Below the pieces are notes generated by a model. That model was not told the DNA's origin, searched no databases, and saw only the letters and a list, made by a program, of their open reading frames with translations. From positions 2,302,001 through 2,366,000 of the forward strand of contig WPIO01000054.1 in assembly GCA_009760855.2 (NCBI GenBank): DNA of 64,000 nt, read 5' to 3'. Below, one piece after another: positions 55,610-64,000 of the stretch (its first letter is position 1; every line of letters starts with the position of its first letter). This DNA is from Cristatella mucedo. Its lineage: Eukaryota; Bryozoa; Phylactolaemata; Cristatellidae. The translations under genes were made by a program, and so were the position numbers.

Positions 55610-55955
55610 TGGGCTTCCGCCGCTTTGCACCAGCTGTAAGCGCCTGATTGCAAATGCCGGTAGGCCAGCAGGCAGTGGGTTACAGAAGTCAAGACGGAAT
55701 GTCACAAATGCATGGATCAACTTAGACGTGGTATCCTTATATAAACAAGCCCGAATTTTAGCAATGTTATGTATCTGAAAGTAGGCAGACTTGTTTGCGG
55801 AGCTGATGTGGTCGTCTAACGAGAGGTCACTTTGGAACACGACATCTAGATTTCGAGCTGATTCAACAGGAGATGTATGCTGGCAGAGCCACTTTTTGAG
55901 CGTTAGCCTATCCAGTTTCTGAATCTTACTGGGTTTGCCCATAACTAATAATTAT
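55610..55955 (-). pseudogene. LINE-B fragment after the RT domain
   Basis: Minus-strand frame 55496-55942 reads SPVESARNLDVVFQSDLSLD, DHISSANKSAYFQIHNIAKI, FVTFRLDFCNPLPAGLP and AIRRLQLVQ, colinear with the copies at 30337-32960 and 14380-15200. It faces the preceding plus-strand LINE-B tail. Confidence 0.7.
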
Positions 55956-56837
55956 TGGATTTGCCTGTTTGCCAGGTAAATATTCTGTGATGCCTAGATT
56001 TTGCCCCAGTAGAAATTCAAGTCAGTCACCGGCAGCACAGCTCTGCGTGCGCGTGCGTTTGCGTGCGCTCGTCGACGCCCGATACGCGGCCACGCCAGCA
56101 TGTCAAGCTACCATGGAACTGGTCTGCAAAACCCATTGAAGGTGAGGTATCCAAGCTAGATCGCGTTCGAGGATTCAGGCTCCTATCCTCGACAAGTGGC
56201 TCCGGACAAATTATTATAATAAATATAAAGAAAGAAATATAAGATAATATAAATAAATAAAAGACATAAAATAAATAAATAAAAGATTCATCTCTCGGCT
56301 CCGGACAAATTATTATCAGCGAAAAATTTCCAGAAAAGCGTCTAGTGCAATTTTGCGACGCTTCTGACAGGTTTCTTCGCCGAAATACGTCACGTGACAA
56401 TTTATGTGCTTCGATAGCTGACTCGATATATCACGGATGAAAGAATGGAATCTCTTTTGGAGAGCGCGTAAGACCATTGAATATGAATTGAGGAAGATAA
56501 ATCTGGAATCGGATTGACAGAAAGAAGCAGAGAGCGAAAGAGGGAGAGAGAAGGAGACACAAGGTTTTTTTTGAGTCCTGCAGCAAGAAATGTCACGCCG
56601 TCGCCTCATGAAGCTGGAAAGTCGATGCTCTTCTGACACTAAAGGAAAGAGATCGTTTAATCGGCTTTAGTTTTTCCTTTGCACCAGCGTTGATGTACTT
56701 TTCATCCGTACATTAACTAGTGCGTACTTTTCACGTCAGTCGATCAGCTGGCGCCAGTGGCAGTGCACGATCTGCCAGAGAACACACCTGCTGCGTCCAA
56801 TCTCCACGAGTCGGGCCGAAGTTGCAACAATCGCAAT
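55956..56837. other. Intergenic with a 20-bp exact direct repeat
   Basis: GGCTCCGGACAAATTATTAT is present at 56198-56217 and 56297-56316, flanking an A-rich stretch of AAATAAATAA units. No gene is recognised. Confidence 0.6.
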
Positions 56838-57473
56838 ATGTAATGCAATGTATCTCCGTCAGTAGCTCCACAAAGTCATAGAGACCATGTGGGTGTTGCG
56901 CAGGAGAGTTTTGCATAGCGCACTCACAGCCTGAGCGGCTTTCGGTACGCACTCGGTAGCCAACAGACTTCGCCTCACGCAACAAAGAGAAAGTGGGAAG
57001 CATAGCAGAGTCAGGAGAGCAGTTGAGGTAGTGAGTAGCATAGAAGTAGCAGCTCAGGACCGCTAAAAAAAGATGTGCCATATTCGGCACTTGGAGAGTA
57101 GTTGTCGTTGCGTAAGAATTGTGGAAGCGAGTTCCACAGTCTAGGACCTGCAGAGCTAAAGCTTCTGTCGCCAACTGTCTTTAAGCGGAGGAATGGGACA
57201 GCTAATTTATTGTCCACACAGGACCTGAGGGCGCGAACAGGCTGAAACTGATGCAGCAGTTCAGCTAGGTACGAATGAGCTAGGCCGTGGCGGGCCTTGT
57301 GGGTGGGTCAGCGTAAGAACTTTGCTCTGTATCCTTTGCTCAACCGGCAACCATCCTAGCTCTTTCAGCAGAGGTGACACGTGCTCAAACCGCTGGGACT
57401 TGAAGACCAGCCTTGCAGCCATATTCACAGTCCGCTGTAGTGGCATAGCAGCTTTCTATGGCAGCCCAGCCAA
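56838..57473 (-). repeat. LINE-A 3' fragment
   Basis: Minus-strand pieces include LQRTVNMAARLVFKSQRFEH, KELGWLPVEQRIQSKVLTLT, VDNKLAVPFLRLKTVGDRSF and SSAGPRLWNSLPQFLRND. The (TACAT)n end is at 56838 (inverted, TGTAATGCAATGTATCTCC). Frameshifts break the coding sequence. Confidence 0.8.
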
Positions 57474-57569
57474 TATCGTCCCCCCATGAAGATTAGCCGA
57501 AAAGATTTTGCCCTACGACGAGCGTCGACTTTTGATTCGGCTGCTTCTCTATCCTGGCTTTTCACACGG

Positions 57570-59955
57570 TATCTTGAAGGCACAAGATGAAAAGATGACA
57601 ACGATATAGATTTCCGTATTTTCCTAGGCCCTTGCCGTCGATTGCCATGCATTGCCATCGAATGTACGTTCGCGACTGGTTGAAAGGATGCGGTTGCACT
57701 TTCAATACAGCACACTGTAATACGCAAGAAAAACTGAATCTTCTCCCACCAGCTTTGCTTGTAATTTTAACAGAAAAAACAGATTGCTGTACTGTCTCGG
57801 GCAATTGCTGTCGATTGCCGTGGATTGTCCAAGGTTGAATGCTCGAAAGGACAGCATGTGCGCTAACAGTGAGCGTTATGTGGTAGGATAATTACATACT
57901 CAAATTCAGCCGATTTCCAGCAAATTTGAAGCAGATTGCCCTAGACGCCGGGCCATTGCCATCGATTGCCTTTGTCGATTGTTTAAAAATTTGTGGCTGC
58001 ACGTTTAATGCAGTGTAGTGCAATACGCTAGAAAATTTGGAGCTTCTCTCAGCAACTATCGGTCCATTTGTAACGGACCGTTTAGCGGATTTCCCCGGGC
58101 TATTGCCTTCGATTGCCGTGCGTTGCCGTCGATTAAACGCGCCCATTGGGTGAAAATTATGCTCGCGCAGAGTTACATGTTACGTTAAATGAGAGTTGCA
58201 GTTTCTTACAGCCAATTTTGTCTATTTTGTACGGATTTCGCTATTGGCCCCGACCATTGCTGTGGATTGCCGTGCATTGCTGACAGTTAACGAGCAAAGC
58301 ATCTTGAAAATGCCACGGTTTCACTTTGAACGCAGCGGAATGTTATGTGCGATGAAATTGGGGCTTCGAGCTGCCAATTAAATTTTCCATGAGTTCGGGT
58401 ATTGATCGGGGCCATTGCGGTCGATTGCCATTCGTTGCTCGCGATTTTACGTTCGCGATTGGTTGAAAGATTGTTATTGCTCTTCAAACACAGTGTGCTA
58501 TGACAGGTAAGATAAATTTGATCTTGACCCAGTCACTTTCCAGTGATTTGCGATGGATCATAATGGATTGCCGTATTTGCATCGGTTCATTGCCGTTGAT
58601 TGCCATGGCAGCTCTTAGTTCTCGTCGATTTTCCACGGATTGCGATATTGGTCCCTGCCACTGCAGTCGATTGTCGCGCGTTCTGAAAATTAACGTGAAA
58701 AATAGATTGAAAGTCCTGCGATTGCACTTTTACCACAAAGAAATGTGTGAAATGTGAAATGAATGTGAAATGTGAAATGCCGTGACGATTGGCACTTTGT
58801 GCAGACAATTTGTGATCGACTTGCCACGGATTGTAGTGGATTGCTGCTTCGAGCCGAGCCACTACCACAGATTTCCATGAATTGCCCGAGGTCACGCGAG
58901 TGCAATTGCTTAAAATAATTTGGTTGACTTTAACCAGTGTGGTTTGTAACATGCATTCAAAATTGGAGCATTGCGAAACCAATTTCAGGGCATTTTGCAT
59001 CAGATTTCTGTAGATTTCGGTATGGGACCCGGCTGTTGCAGTTGATTGCTACGCATTGCATGAGAACGCATGCACAATGGAGTGATATTTTTTCGGTGCA
59101 CTGTGAACTGACTATAGTCATATATGCAATGTTAATTAGAGCTTCGCGACGGCGATTTGAGGATGGTTTCCAGTGGAACAGAGTGGATTGCGGTAGTTTC
59201 CCAGGTCATTTCAGGTGATTTCCTCCTATTGCCACAGCGCGAGTATGCACAATTTTTTATTTTACGTGGGTGTGCGCAAAGCACGGTTCACTTCAATATG
59301 CAGTAAGACCTGGAGCTCGGCTCAATCTATTTTTTATTTTCTTCCAGGTGGATTCGGTGGATTGAAGTGGATTGTGGTATTGAGCCGGGCTACTGCAGTT
59401 GATTGCAGCGCATTGCATGAGAACAGCAGTGCCAATGCACCGGAAATTTTTTTTAGTGCAATTGTCGCACAGTGTGCTGTCATATGCAATCAAAAATGAG
59501 CCTTTCGAACAGTATTTATTTAGTTTCGCGGTGGAATGCAGCGGATCGCGGTATTGGCCTGGGTCACTGCAATGTTATTTCAGTGGACTTCGTAAGAACG
59601 CGTGTGCGGAATCGCGCGAACTTTTCTGGATACATTTTAAGTAAAGCGTAGTTTGATAATTCAAACTTTTTGGAGCTGTGCGCAACTGATTTTTGGTGGA
59701 TTTTACGGGAACTAGAATGGATTGCAGTGGATTGCGATACAGACGTCCGGCGTCAAAGCTTATTTGCATAAGTGCGCGTGGGCACAGCGACGTGAAATTT
59801 GGTGGACATATACAATCAAACGCTTAATGCAATATTAGCTAAAATTTGAGCTCTGTATTGCTAATGTCTGGTTGATGTTAGCCAAATTAGAGTGGATTGT
59901 GGTGGATTGCGGTCATTCGTCGAACCCCTTAGAATCTGGCCACGGATCACGAGTC
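57570..59955. repeat. Degenerate ~165-bp tandem array (GATTGC satellite)
   Basis: About 14 diverged units. Each holds a core near ATTGCNRTSGATTGCC followed by RTGCRTTGC, or decayed forms of it. Cores lie near 57633, 57800, 57951, 58088, 58252, 58410, 58583, 58655, 58855, 59030, 59200, 59387, 59557, 59715 and 59890, so spacing is mostly 140-190 bp. Between cores, neighbouring units share CGCGATTGGTTGAAAG-like, TTGCACTTTnAA, CAGTGTGnTG, ATACGCnAGAAAA, GGAGCTTC and GATTTCGnTATTGG blocks in the same order. Frames inside are short and differ between units, so it does not look coding. Confidence 0.65.
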
Positions 59956-59961
59956 TTTCTA

Positions 59962-60090
59962 AGGGCGGCTGATTATCGCGGCCATATTCAGATCAATCTC
60001 AGGGCTTCCCATCCGGTGCGTAAAACCAAGGCTGATGTGGAAGCGGAAGTGCTCCTCTTGCTGACGGAGCTTGGTTGATTCTGAGAGTCA
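59962..60090 (+). repeat. Left arm of a long inverted repeat with a conserved frame
   Basis: It pairs with 61317-61471. On the plus strand the frame ending at 60078 reads YRGHIQINLRASHPVRKTKA, then EAEVLLLLTELG and a stop. The partner encodes the same peptide with a few changes and a short in-frame insertion. The peptide is not recognised. It could be a duplicated exon end or part of an unknown element. Confidence 0.6.
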
Positions 60091-60353
60091 GCGAGCACCG
60101 TAATGGTCGCTTGACACTCACCGTGAACATTAAGTCTTCATGTCTCGGTTCCTCTATCAAGATTTGTGGTGAATTTGGAAAGACCGAATCTTTTCGGCCA
60201 TTGCTCTTAACTCGGAACTGCCGACGACGCGATCTGCAAGCAAGAATGTTATCGCCTCTCGACACCGAGCGCTACAAGCGTTTCTTGTCCGGCGAAGAAT
60301 TCAATTCTGAAAACCGGAGCTCTTGCAAACATCGTATACGGAAACCGATATAG
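60091..60353 (+). other. Open frame of unknown nature
   Basis: A 92-codon frame (60075-60353; first codon TTG, no early ATG) follows the left arm and overlaps its stop in another frame. It contains SEHRNGRLTLTVNIKSS, KICGEFGKTESFRPLLLTRN and DTERYKRFLSGEEF, a composition more protein-like than most frames here. No domain is recognised. It may be the continuation of the arm's frame after a frameshift. Confidence 0.2.
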
Positions 60354-60822
60354 CTCAGACCTGTTTGAAGCTTATCTGTTCTTTGTTTGACCGTAGAACG
60401 TAAGCAGTTACGCACCCATGGGCATCTAGATGCCTATCCCATCAGGCTGGTTCTGCCACGCCGGCGGCAGCTTTAGATACGCCGGCGGCTAGTAACCTGC
60501 TTATTAGTTATGATCGCGCAGACCTTTTGTCGCTTCTTTATTTTAGCTCAAATGAATTCCTAGATTTTATTGCTCTACTGCTAAGCTAGATCCGCGAACT
60601 ATGCATTGACAACAGTAAAGCGGCCCGGAGCCGAAGCACCGACGGGTCGGAGGAGGAGCTCTTCCCGCCTCTCAAGCCTCTCTCAGCGCGTTCTCTCTCA
60701 AGCGTTCTCTCTCCTGCGAGTCTGGACTCTCTGACAAGTCTGCCAAGTTTAAGCCAGAGAGACTCGTGTGCTTATTTTTTATTTTATTTATTCATGTAGT
60801 GTGTTCATGCCAGCCATAACCG
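60354..60822. other. Intergenic, no gene recognised
   Basis: A short direct repeat (CGCCGGCGGC at about 60459 and 60480) and a CTCTCTCAAGCGTTCTCTC patch near 60690-60710. No gene seen. Confidence 0.4.
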
Positions 60823-60952
60823 CCGAGCTGGTTTGGTCTAGCGGTTAAGGTGCTCGCCCCCCGACCAAGGTCGTGGGCTCGAGCCCTGAGGCATATGTGA
60901 AGCGCCTGAATAGAGACTAAGTTCTCTTGGGACGCTATACAAATGAATTATA
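60823..60952 (+). repeat. SINE-1, full-length reference copy
   Basis: GAGCTGGTTTGGTCTAGCGG followed by TTAAGGTGCTCGCCC closely resembles the 5' half of tRNA-Glu (TGGTCTAGCGGTTAGG). GGTCGTGGGCTCGAGCCC holds the B box. The tail GAAGCGCCTGAATAGAGACT, AAGTTCTCTTGGGACGCTAT and ACAAATGAATTATA parallels the LINE-B hairpin tail. Confidence 0.9.
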
Positions 60953-61009
60953 TTTTTATTTCATTTATTTTATATCAGCGGCGGCTTAACTTAACGCTTG
61001 TCTTTGGCA

Positions 61010-61127
61010 TCCAACGTAGAATTAAAAACGTACAATTAACAACGTAAACATTACATTAAAACGTACAAACTAACAACGTACAAATTAAAATAACAGCTTG
61101 CAAATTAACAACGTACAATTAAAAAGA
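61010..61127. repeat. AACGTACAA-type tandem repeat
   Basis: Units near TTAACAACGTACAAATTAAA of 14-20 bp, imperfect, just ahead of the endonuclease fragment. Confidence 0.65.
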
Positions 61128-61262
61128 GACTTAATTTCTGAAAGAGGCCTCGATCTGCTCGCCCTGCCTGAAACTTGGCTGAAATTGGTAAACTGCGCGA
61201 CAATTAAAGACGCAACCCCGACTTAGGGTTCTGAGTTACGAGCAACGACAGCGAAGCTTCTG
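61128..61262 (+). pseudogene. LINE endonuclease fragment
   Basis: Plus-strand translation gives SERGLDLLALPETWLKLVNC and ATIKDATPT before a stop. This matches the N-terminal apurinic-endonuclease motif (DLLALTETWL, DATPPGY-type) of CR1/L2-type LINEs. It is the only N-terminal endonuclease piece seen in this window. Confidence 0.6.
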
Positions 61263-61316
61263 TCTTTCGCAATCTCGCTAGCAATCTCGGTAGAGGAACC
61301 TTGACCTACGTCCTCT

Positions 61317-61471
61317 TTGATTCTCAGAATCAACCAAGCTCCGTCAGCAAGAGGAGCACTTCGGCTTCGGCTTCTGCGGTCCTGGGCATATCAGCCTTGG
61401 TTGTACGTACCGGATGGAAAGCCCTGAGATAGATCTGAATATGGCCGCGATAGTGAGCCGCCCGTAGGCGA
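61317..61471 (-). repeat. Right arm of the long inverted repeat
   Basis: Minus-strand translation gives AHYRGHIQIYLRAFHPVRTT, KADMPRTAEAEAEVLLLLTE and LG-stop, matching the left arm with an extra PRTAEA-like segment. The arms are about 1.2 kb apart and enclose SINE-1 and the endonuclease fragment. Confidence 0.6.
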
Positions 61472-62688
61472 GTGCTATACATCATGGCAGCTGCCGATCT
61501 GGCCGGCTTTTTAAAGTTAGACCGGCTGGCACTTCCTGACAGATACTTATATAGCCACGTCTCTTAGGCTTAGTAGCGTCGGCTTGATGGAAATATCTAC
61601 CTGTAGACGTCGTAGCGAAGGCGTCAGCCGAGCGGTACTACGATTTGAAGCTGATTGGTCAGGAGATCGGCATCCAGATCCTAACCTTTAACTCTTGCCC
61701 CTGACTCAATAGTACCGCGGAGCTGTAGGGCTTGTCCACCATCTAGTGCGTTCCGGTAGACAGGAAGTGCTCTATCTCCATTCAGATTCATGCAGTAGAC
61801 GATTGTTACTTAGCTGCGTTGGGGCAAAACACCTTGCCTCAGTCTAACTGTGCAGCCTGTGTGCGAAGGCAGCTGCCAGAAGACGTACAGGTAAGTGCGG
61901 TCTATCTTTGATTGATCTGTACAAATGTACCAGTGTACATTGCAATGTGTGTATTTCGCGCGTGGCTTAACGGAGTGCCAACTATACGGACGTCGGGGTA
62001 GTTGAGCCAAAGGTTGGAAACGGTTAGCGGGCTTCGTTTTGATCAATGAGCACGCTTCGCTGCTACTGCCGTGTCTGTCCTTTGAGCTAGCTCGGCGTCC
62101 GAATACTTTACGTCTTGCCCACTCACATCACGGATAGCTACTACGTCGTGACCACTACGTTACGGCTACTCTCATTTCTCTAGCGGGCGTCTCTTGGCCC
62201 GTGGGGCTAGACAGGGCCTCGCATCATGTTACCCAGTGGCCGGCTAGCTAGCTCAGGTACTGCACCGCTAGGTCAAGCAGTTCTCGAAAGTTCAAGACGG
62301 CACTTCCTGGCCAAGGGTCGCCTGTGCAATCTTCTTGCATGGCAAGCGGGTCGAGTACGCCTGGCGCCAGAGCTCGTGTTTCCACAAAAGCTCTCTGGCG
62401 TGGGCGCCGCCTGACGAAAACGAGCTGGTGAGTTACTCGAGGTCAGGGTCTGTAATTCAATTTGACACTCTGCGACCAGGGGCTGTCGCCGGCTCGCTCG
62501 AACCATTTGCAGAGTTACTGGCTCGGCTAAGGTTTCACGGACTTCGAATGAGAGGCCCAAGGTGGTATCTTAATTAGAGGAGGGACCTGGCGAGGGGGCA
62601 AGTTCATGTGTGTGTTAGCAGCGGCGGCATCTGACCTCAGTCGGTAAGAACAGCAACAGCCGTACTGGACAGGCTGGGCGCAGGTGGT
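61472..62688. other. Intergenic, no gene recognised
   Basis: Frames of 62-95 codons on both strands at 61810-62577 with no domain. No repeat identified. Confidence 0.4.
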
Positions 62689-62785
62689 GGACGCACCAGA
62701 TCGAAAAGCTGACCATGTGACCTGGCGGACGCACCTGATCGAAAAGCTGACCATGTGACCTGGCGGACGCACCAGATCGAAAAGC
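62689..62785. repeat. 38-bp minisatellite, 2.5 units
   Basis: Units start at 62689, 62727 and 62765 with GGACGCACCAGATCGAAAAG, and the first two continue CTGACCATGTGACCTGGC. Only one base differs between the first two units, so the duplication is recent. Confidence 0.9.
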
Positions 62786-63565
62786 CACGGCCGCGAAAAG
62801 CGAAAAGCCCAGCGTACACCGAGCTCCGCTGAGAACGCTGGCTATAGGGCAGATACTCGACTCGCTGCATGCAGCGAAGTGGTGCTCTGAGATGTGGCTG
62901 CGCTACTGCGGCTGCTGCTGGTCGCGAGAGAGGCAGATCGATTGACGTCGATCGTCCCACCCCCAACCCGGGGCTGACGACGTCATCGAGCGAGCGCCAT
63001 CTTGCGGAGTCGCTTGGGGAGCTTTCGGGGAGAGGAATGACTCCTGCTGCCTTCGCTTCCTTCGTGATGCGCGTGCGCAAGCTTGTGTGCGGCAGCAGCC
63101 TTTTCAGATCCGAGATGCGAGGCAACGCAGCCAAGCAGCTGCAACAAATGCAACCTGAATGTGCTGGTGTCCATATACCTTGTATTGGCACACAAATAAT
63201 AGGAGGCAGCTACGAGATGACTCGTTGAATGCAATCTCATCCGTTCGTCTCGCAGATTCTAGGTGAAACGTGTGCGTTTACGCCAGTCAGTGCCCAGAGA
63301 GCAGTTGCTGAGCAACGGCCCTGAACGTGTCTCCTGACACTCAAGCAGCAGCAATTGCTGCAGTGTTTGAATGCGGAAGCCCGTTCATCGTGGCAGCAGC
63401 GGTCGAGGAGGCTTAGTCACTGCCTCAATAGATATATGGACGTTTGTCAATCGGCTTGCCCGGCGTTCTGCAAAGACTCTTCGAGCCAGGGGTCTGATGG
63501 GTGGCGGCCATCGTATGCTGCCCCGGGAAGCTGCTGCGAGGCAACTGTTACCCCATCGGCTACGA
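62786..63565. other. Intergenic, no gene recognised
   Basis: GC-rich. A 119-codon plus-strand frame (62869-63228) and a 184-codon minus-strand frame (62637-63191) overlap each other, and neither has a recognisable domain. Confidence 0.35.
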
Positions 63566-63677
63566 TCGGCGTGCTCAGCCAAGGTCATGGTTCCGTCCGC
63601 CTACTTCAATGTCATGTGTTCGGTCCTCCTACTCCTTCAAGGTCATGGCTCGGTCATCCTACTCCTTCAAGGTTAGC
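63566..63677. repeat. 28-30-bp minisatellite, about four units
   Basis: Units include CGGTCCTCCTACTCCTTCAA followed by GGTCATGGCT (63621-63650) and its neighbour at 63651, with more diverged units before them. They contain TCAAGGTCA (63637-63645) and CCAAGGTCA (63579-63587). Confidence 0.8.
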
Positions 63678-64000
63678 ATATCTTGAAGTGTTCAATTAGA
63701 GTGCAATGCTCGTAGCCAGCAATTGTCTCGTTCATTCAGCACCGCAGCCTTGCAGCCTTTCATGGTGGCTTCTGCTTCAAAGCGAGGCGCAGTCTGCGTG
63801 TTCTGCCAGTTTTCCGTTCGGTCGCTGTCGAAGGAGCGCCAGCTCGACGATGAGGACGACGCCATTCTCGACGAAAGAGTCGCTTCCGCTCCAGCTGCAG
63901 CTGCTGCTTCGTGCGGAAATGCGAGCGGCTCCTCCACAGCGGCTTCTCCTTCTACGATCGTGCGACTCGTCGCGCATCGTTGTGTGTGGGCACCTGCCTC
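63678..64000. other. Window end, no gene recognised
   Basis: Minus-strand frames of 66-81 codons, rich in Ala, Ser and Arg, with no domain. A gene could continue beyond the window. Confidence 0.35.

Noticed and set aside
60823-60952. A functional tRNA gene
   Set aside because: The A- and B-box regions are present, but the acceptor stem does not close and the sequence continues into a LINE-like tail. It is a SINE head.
62637-63191. A 184-codon minus-strand frame over the 38-bp minisatellite
   Set aside because: It translates the tandem repeat and overlaps an equally plausible 119-codon frame on the other strand.

Overview
This window is repeat-rich nuclear DNA from a multicellular animal, almost certainly an invertebrate. 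The evidence is three single-coding-exon rhodopsin-type GPCR genes, each with an intron-like acceptor just before its ATG, together with tRNA-derived SINEs, CR1/L2-type LINE fragments ending in (ATT)n or (TACAT)n, a hAT transposon relic, many microsatellites and no operon-like layout. I cannot name the species. A spiralian such as a free-living flatworm is one guess, based on the orphan-like GPCRs and possible trans-splice acceptors, but it is only a guess.

Protein-coding content: only three genes look intact. GPCR-A (minus, 6949-8133) and GPCR-B (minus, 20447-21649) are close paralogues, roughly three-quarters identical in the core by eye. GPCR-C (plus, 48714-49841) is a more distant relative, about half identical, with a GC-rich coding sequence. 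All three share the same departures from the class A consensus: His instead of Asn in TM1, no acidic residue in TM2, E-R-(F/L/M) for D-R-Y, no Trp in the TM6 switch, and T-F-x-x-Y for N-P-x-x-Y. In all three a pyrimidine-rich tract ending in AG lies 13-21 nt upstream of the ATG.

Repeats: most of the remaining sequence that can be explained is transposable-element debris. LINE-A copies end in (TACAT)n; one, at 39994-40798, has an 11-bp target-site duplication. LINE-B copies end in a nested hairpin plus (ATT)n; the longest, at 30337-32960 minus, keeps the endonuclease end and the RT motifs but is broken. SINE-1 has a tRNA-Glu-like head and a tail matching the LINE-B 3' end, so LINE-B probably mobilised it. 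SINE-2 has a different tail. A degenerate hAT transposase lies at 16430-18030 minus. Three further repeat families (R3, R4, R5) are seen only as paired or tripled anonymous copies.

Other structure: a degenerate tandem array with a period near 165 bp and a repeated GATTGC motif fills about 57570-59955. Two adjacent perfect hairpins (26-bp and 32-bp stems) lie at 13657-13794. Inverted arms at 59962-60090 and 61317-61471 share a reading frame. Short minisatellites occur at 2436, 9808, 21817, 29265, 62689 and 63566. Several GC-rich, CpG-rich stretches (about 4300-5200, 11600-12620, 37180-38050, 41800-42900, 47000-47640) have no recognisable gene and could hold promoters or 5' exons.

Limits: everything here was read by eye, without database searches. 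Repeat boundaries are good to about 10-30 bases and identity figures are estimates.
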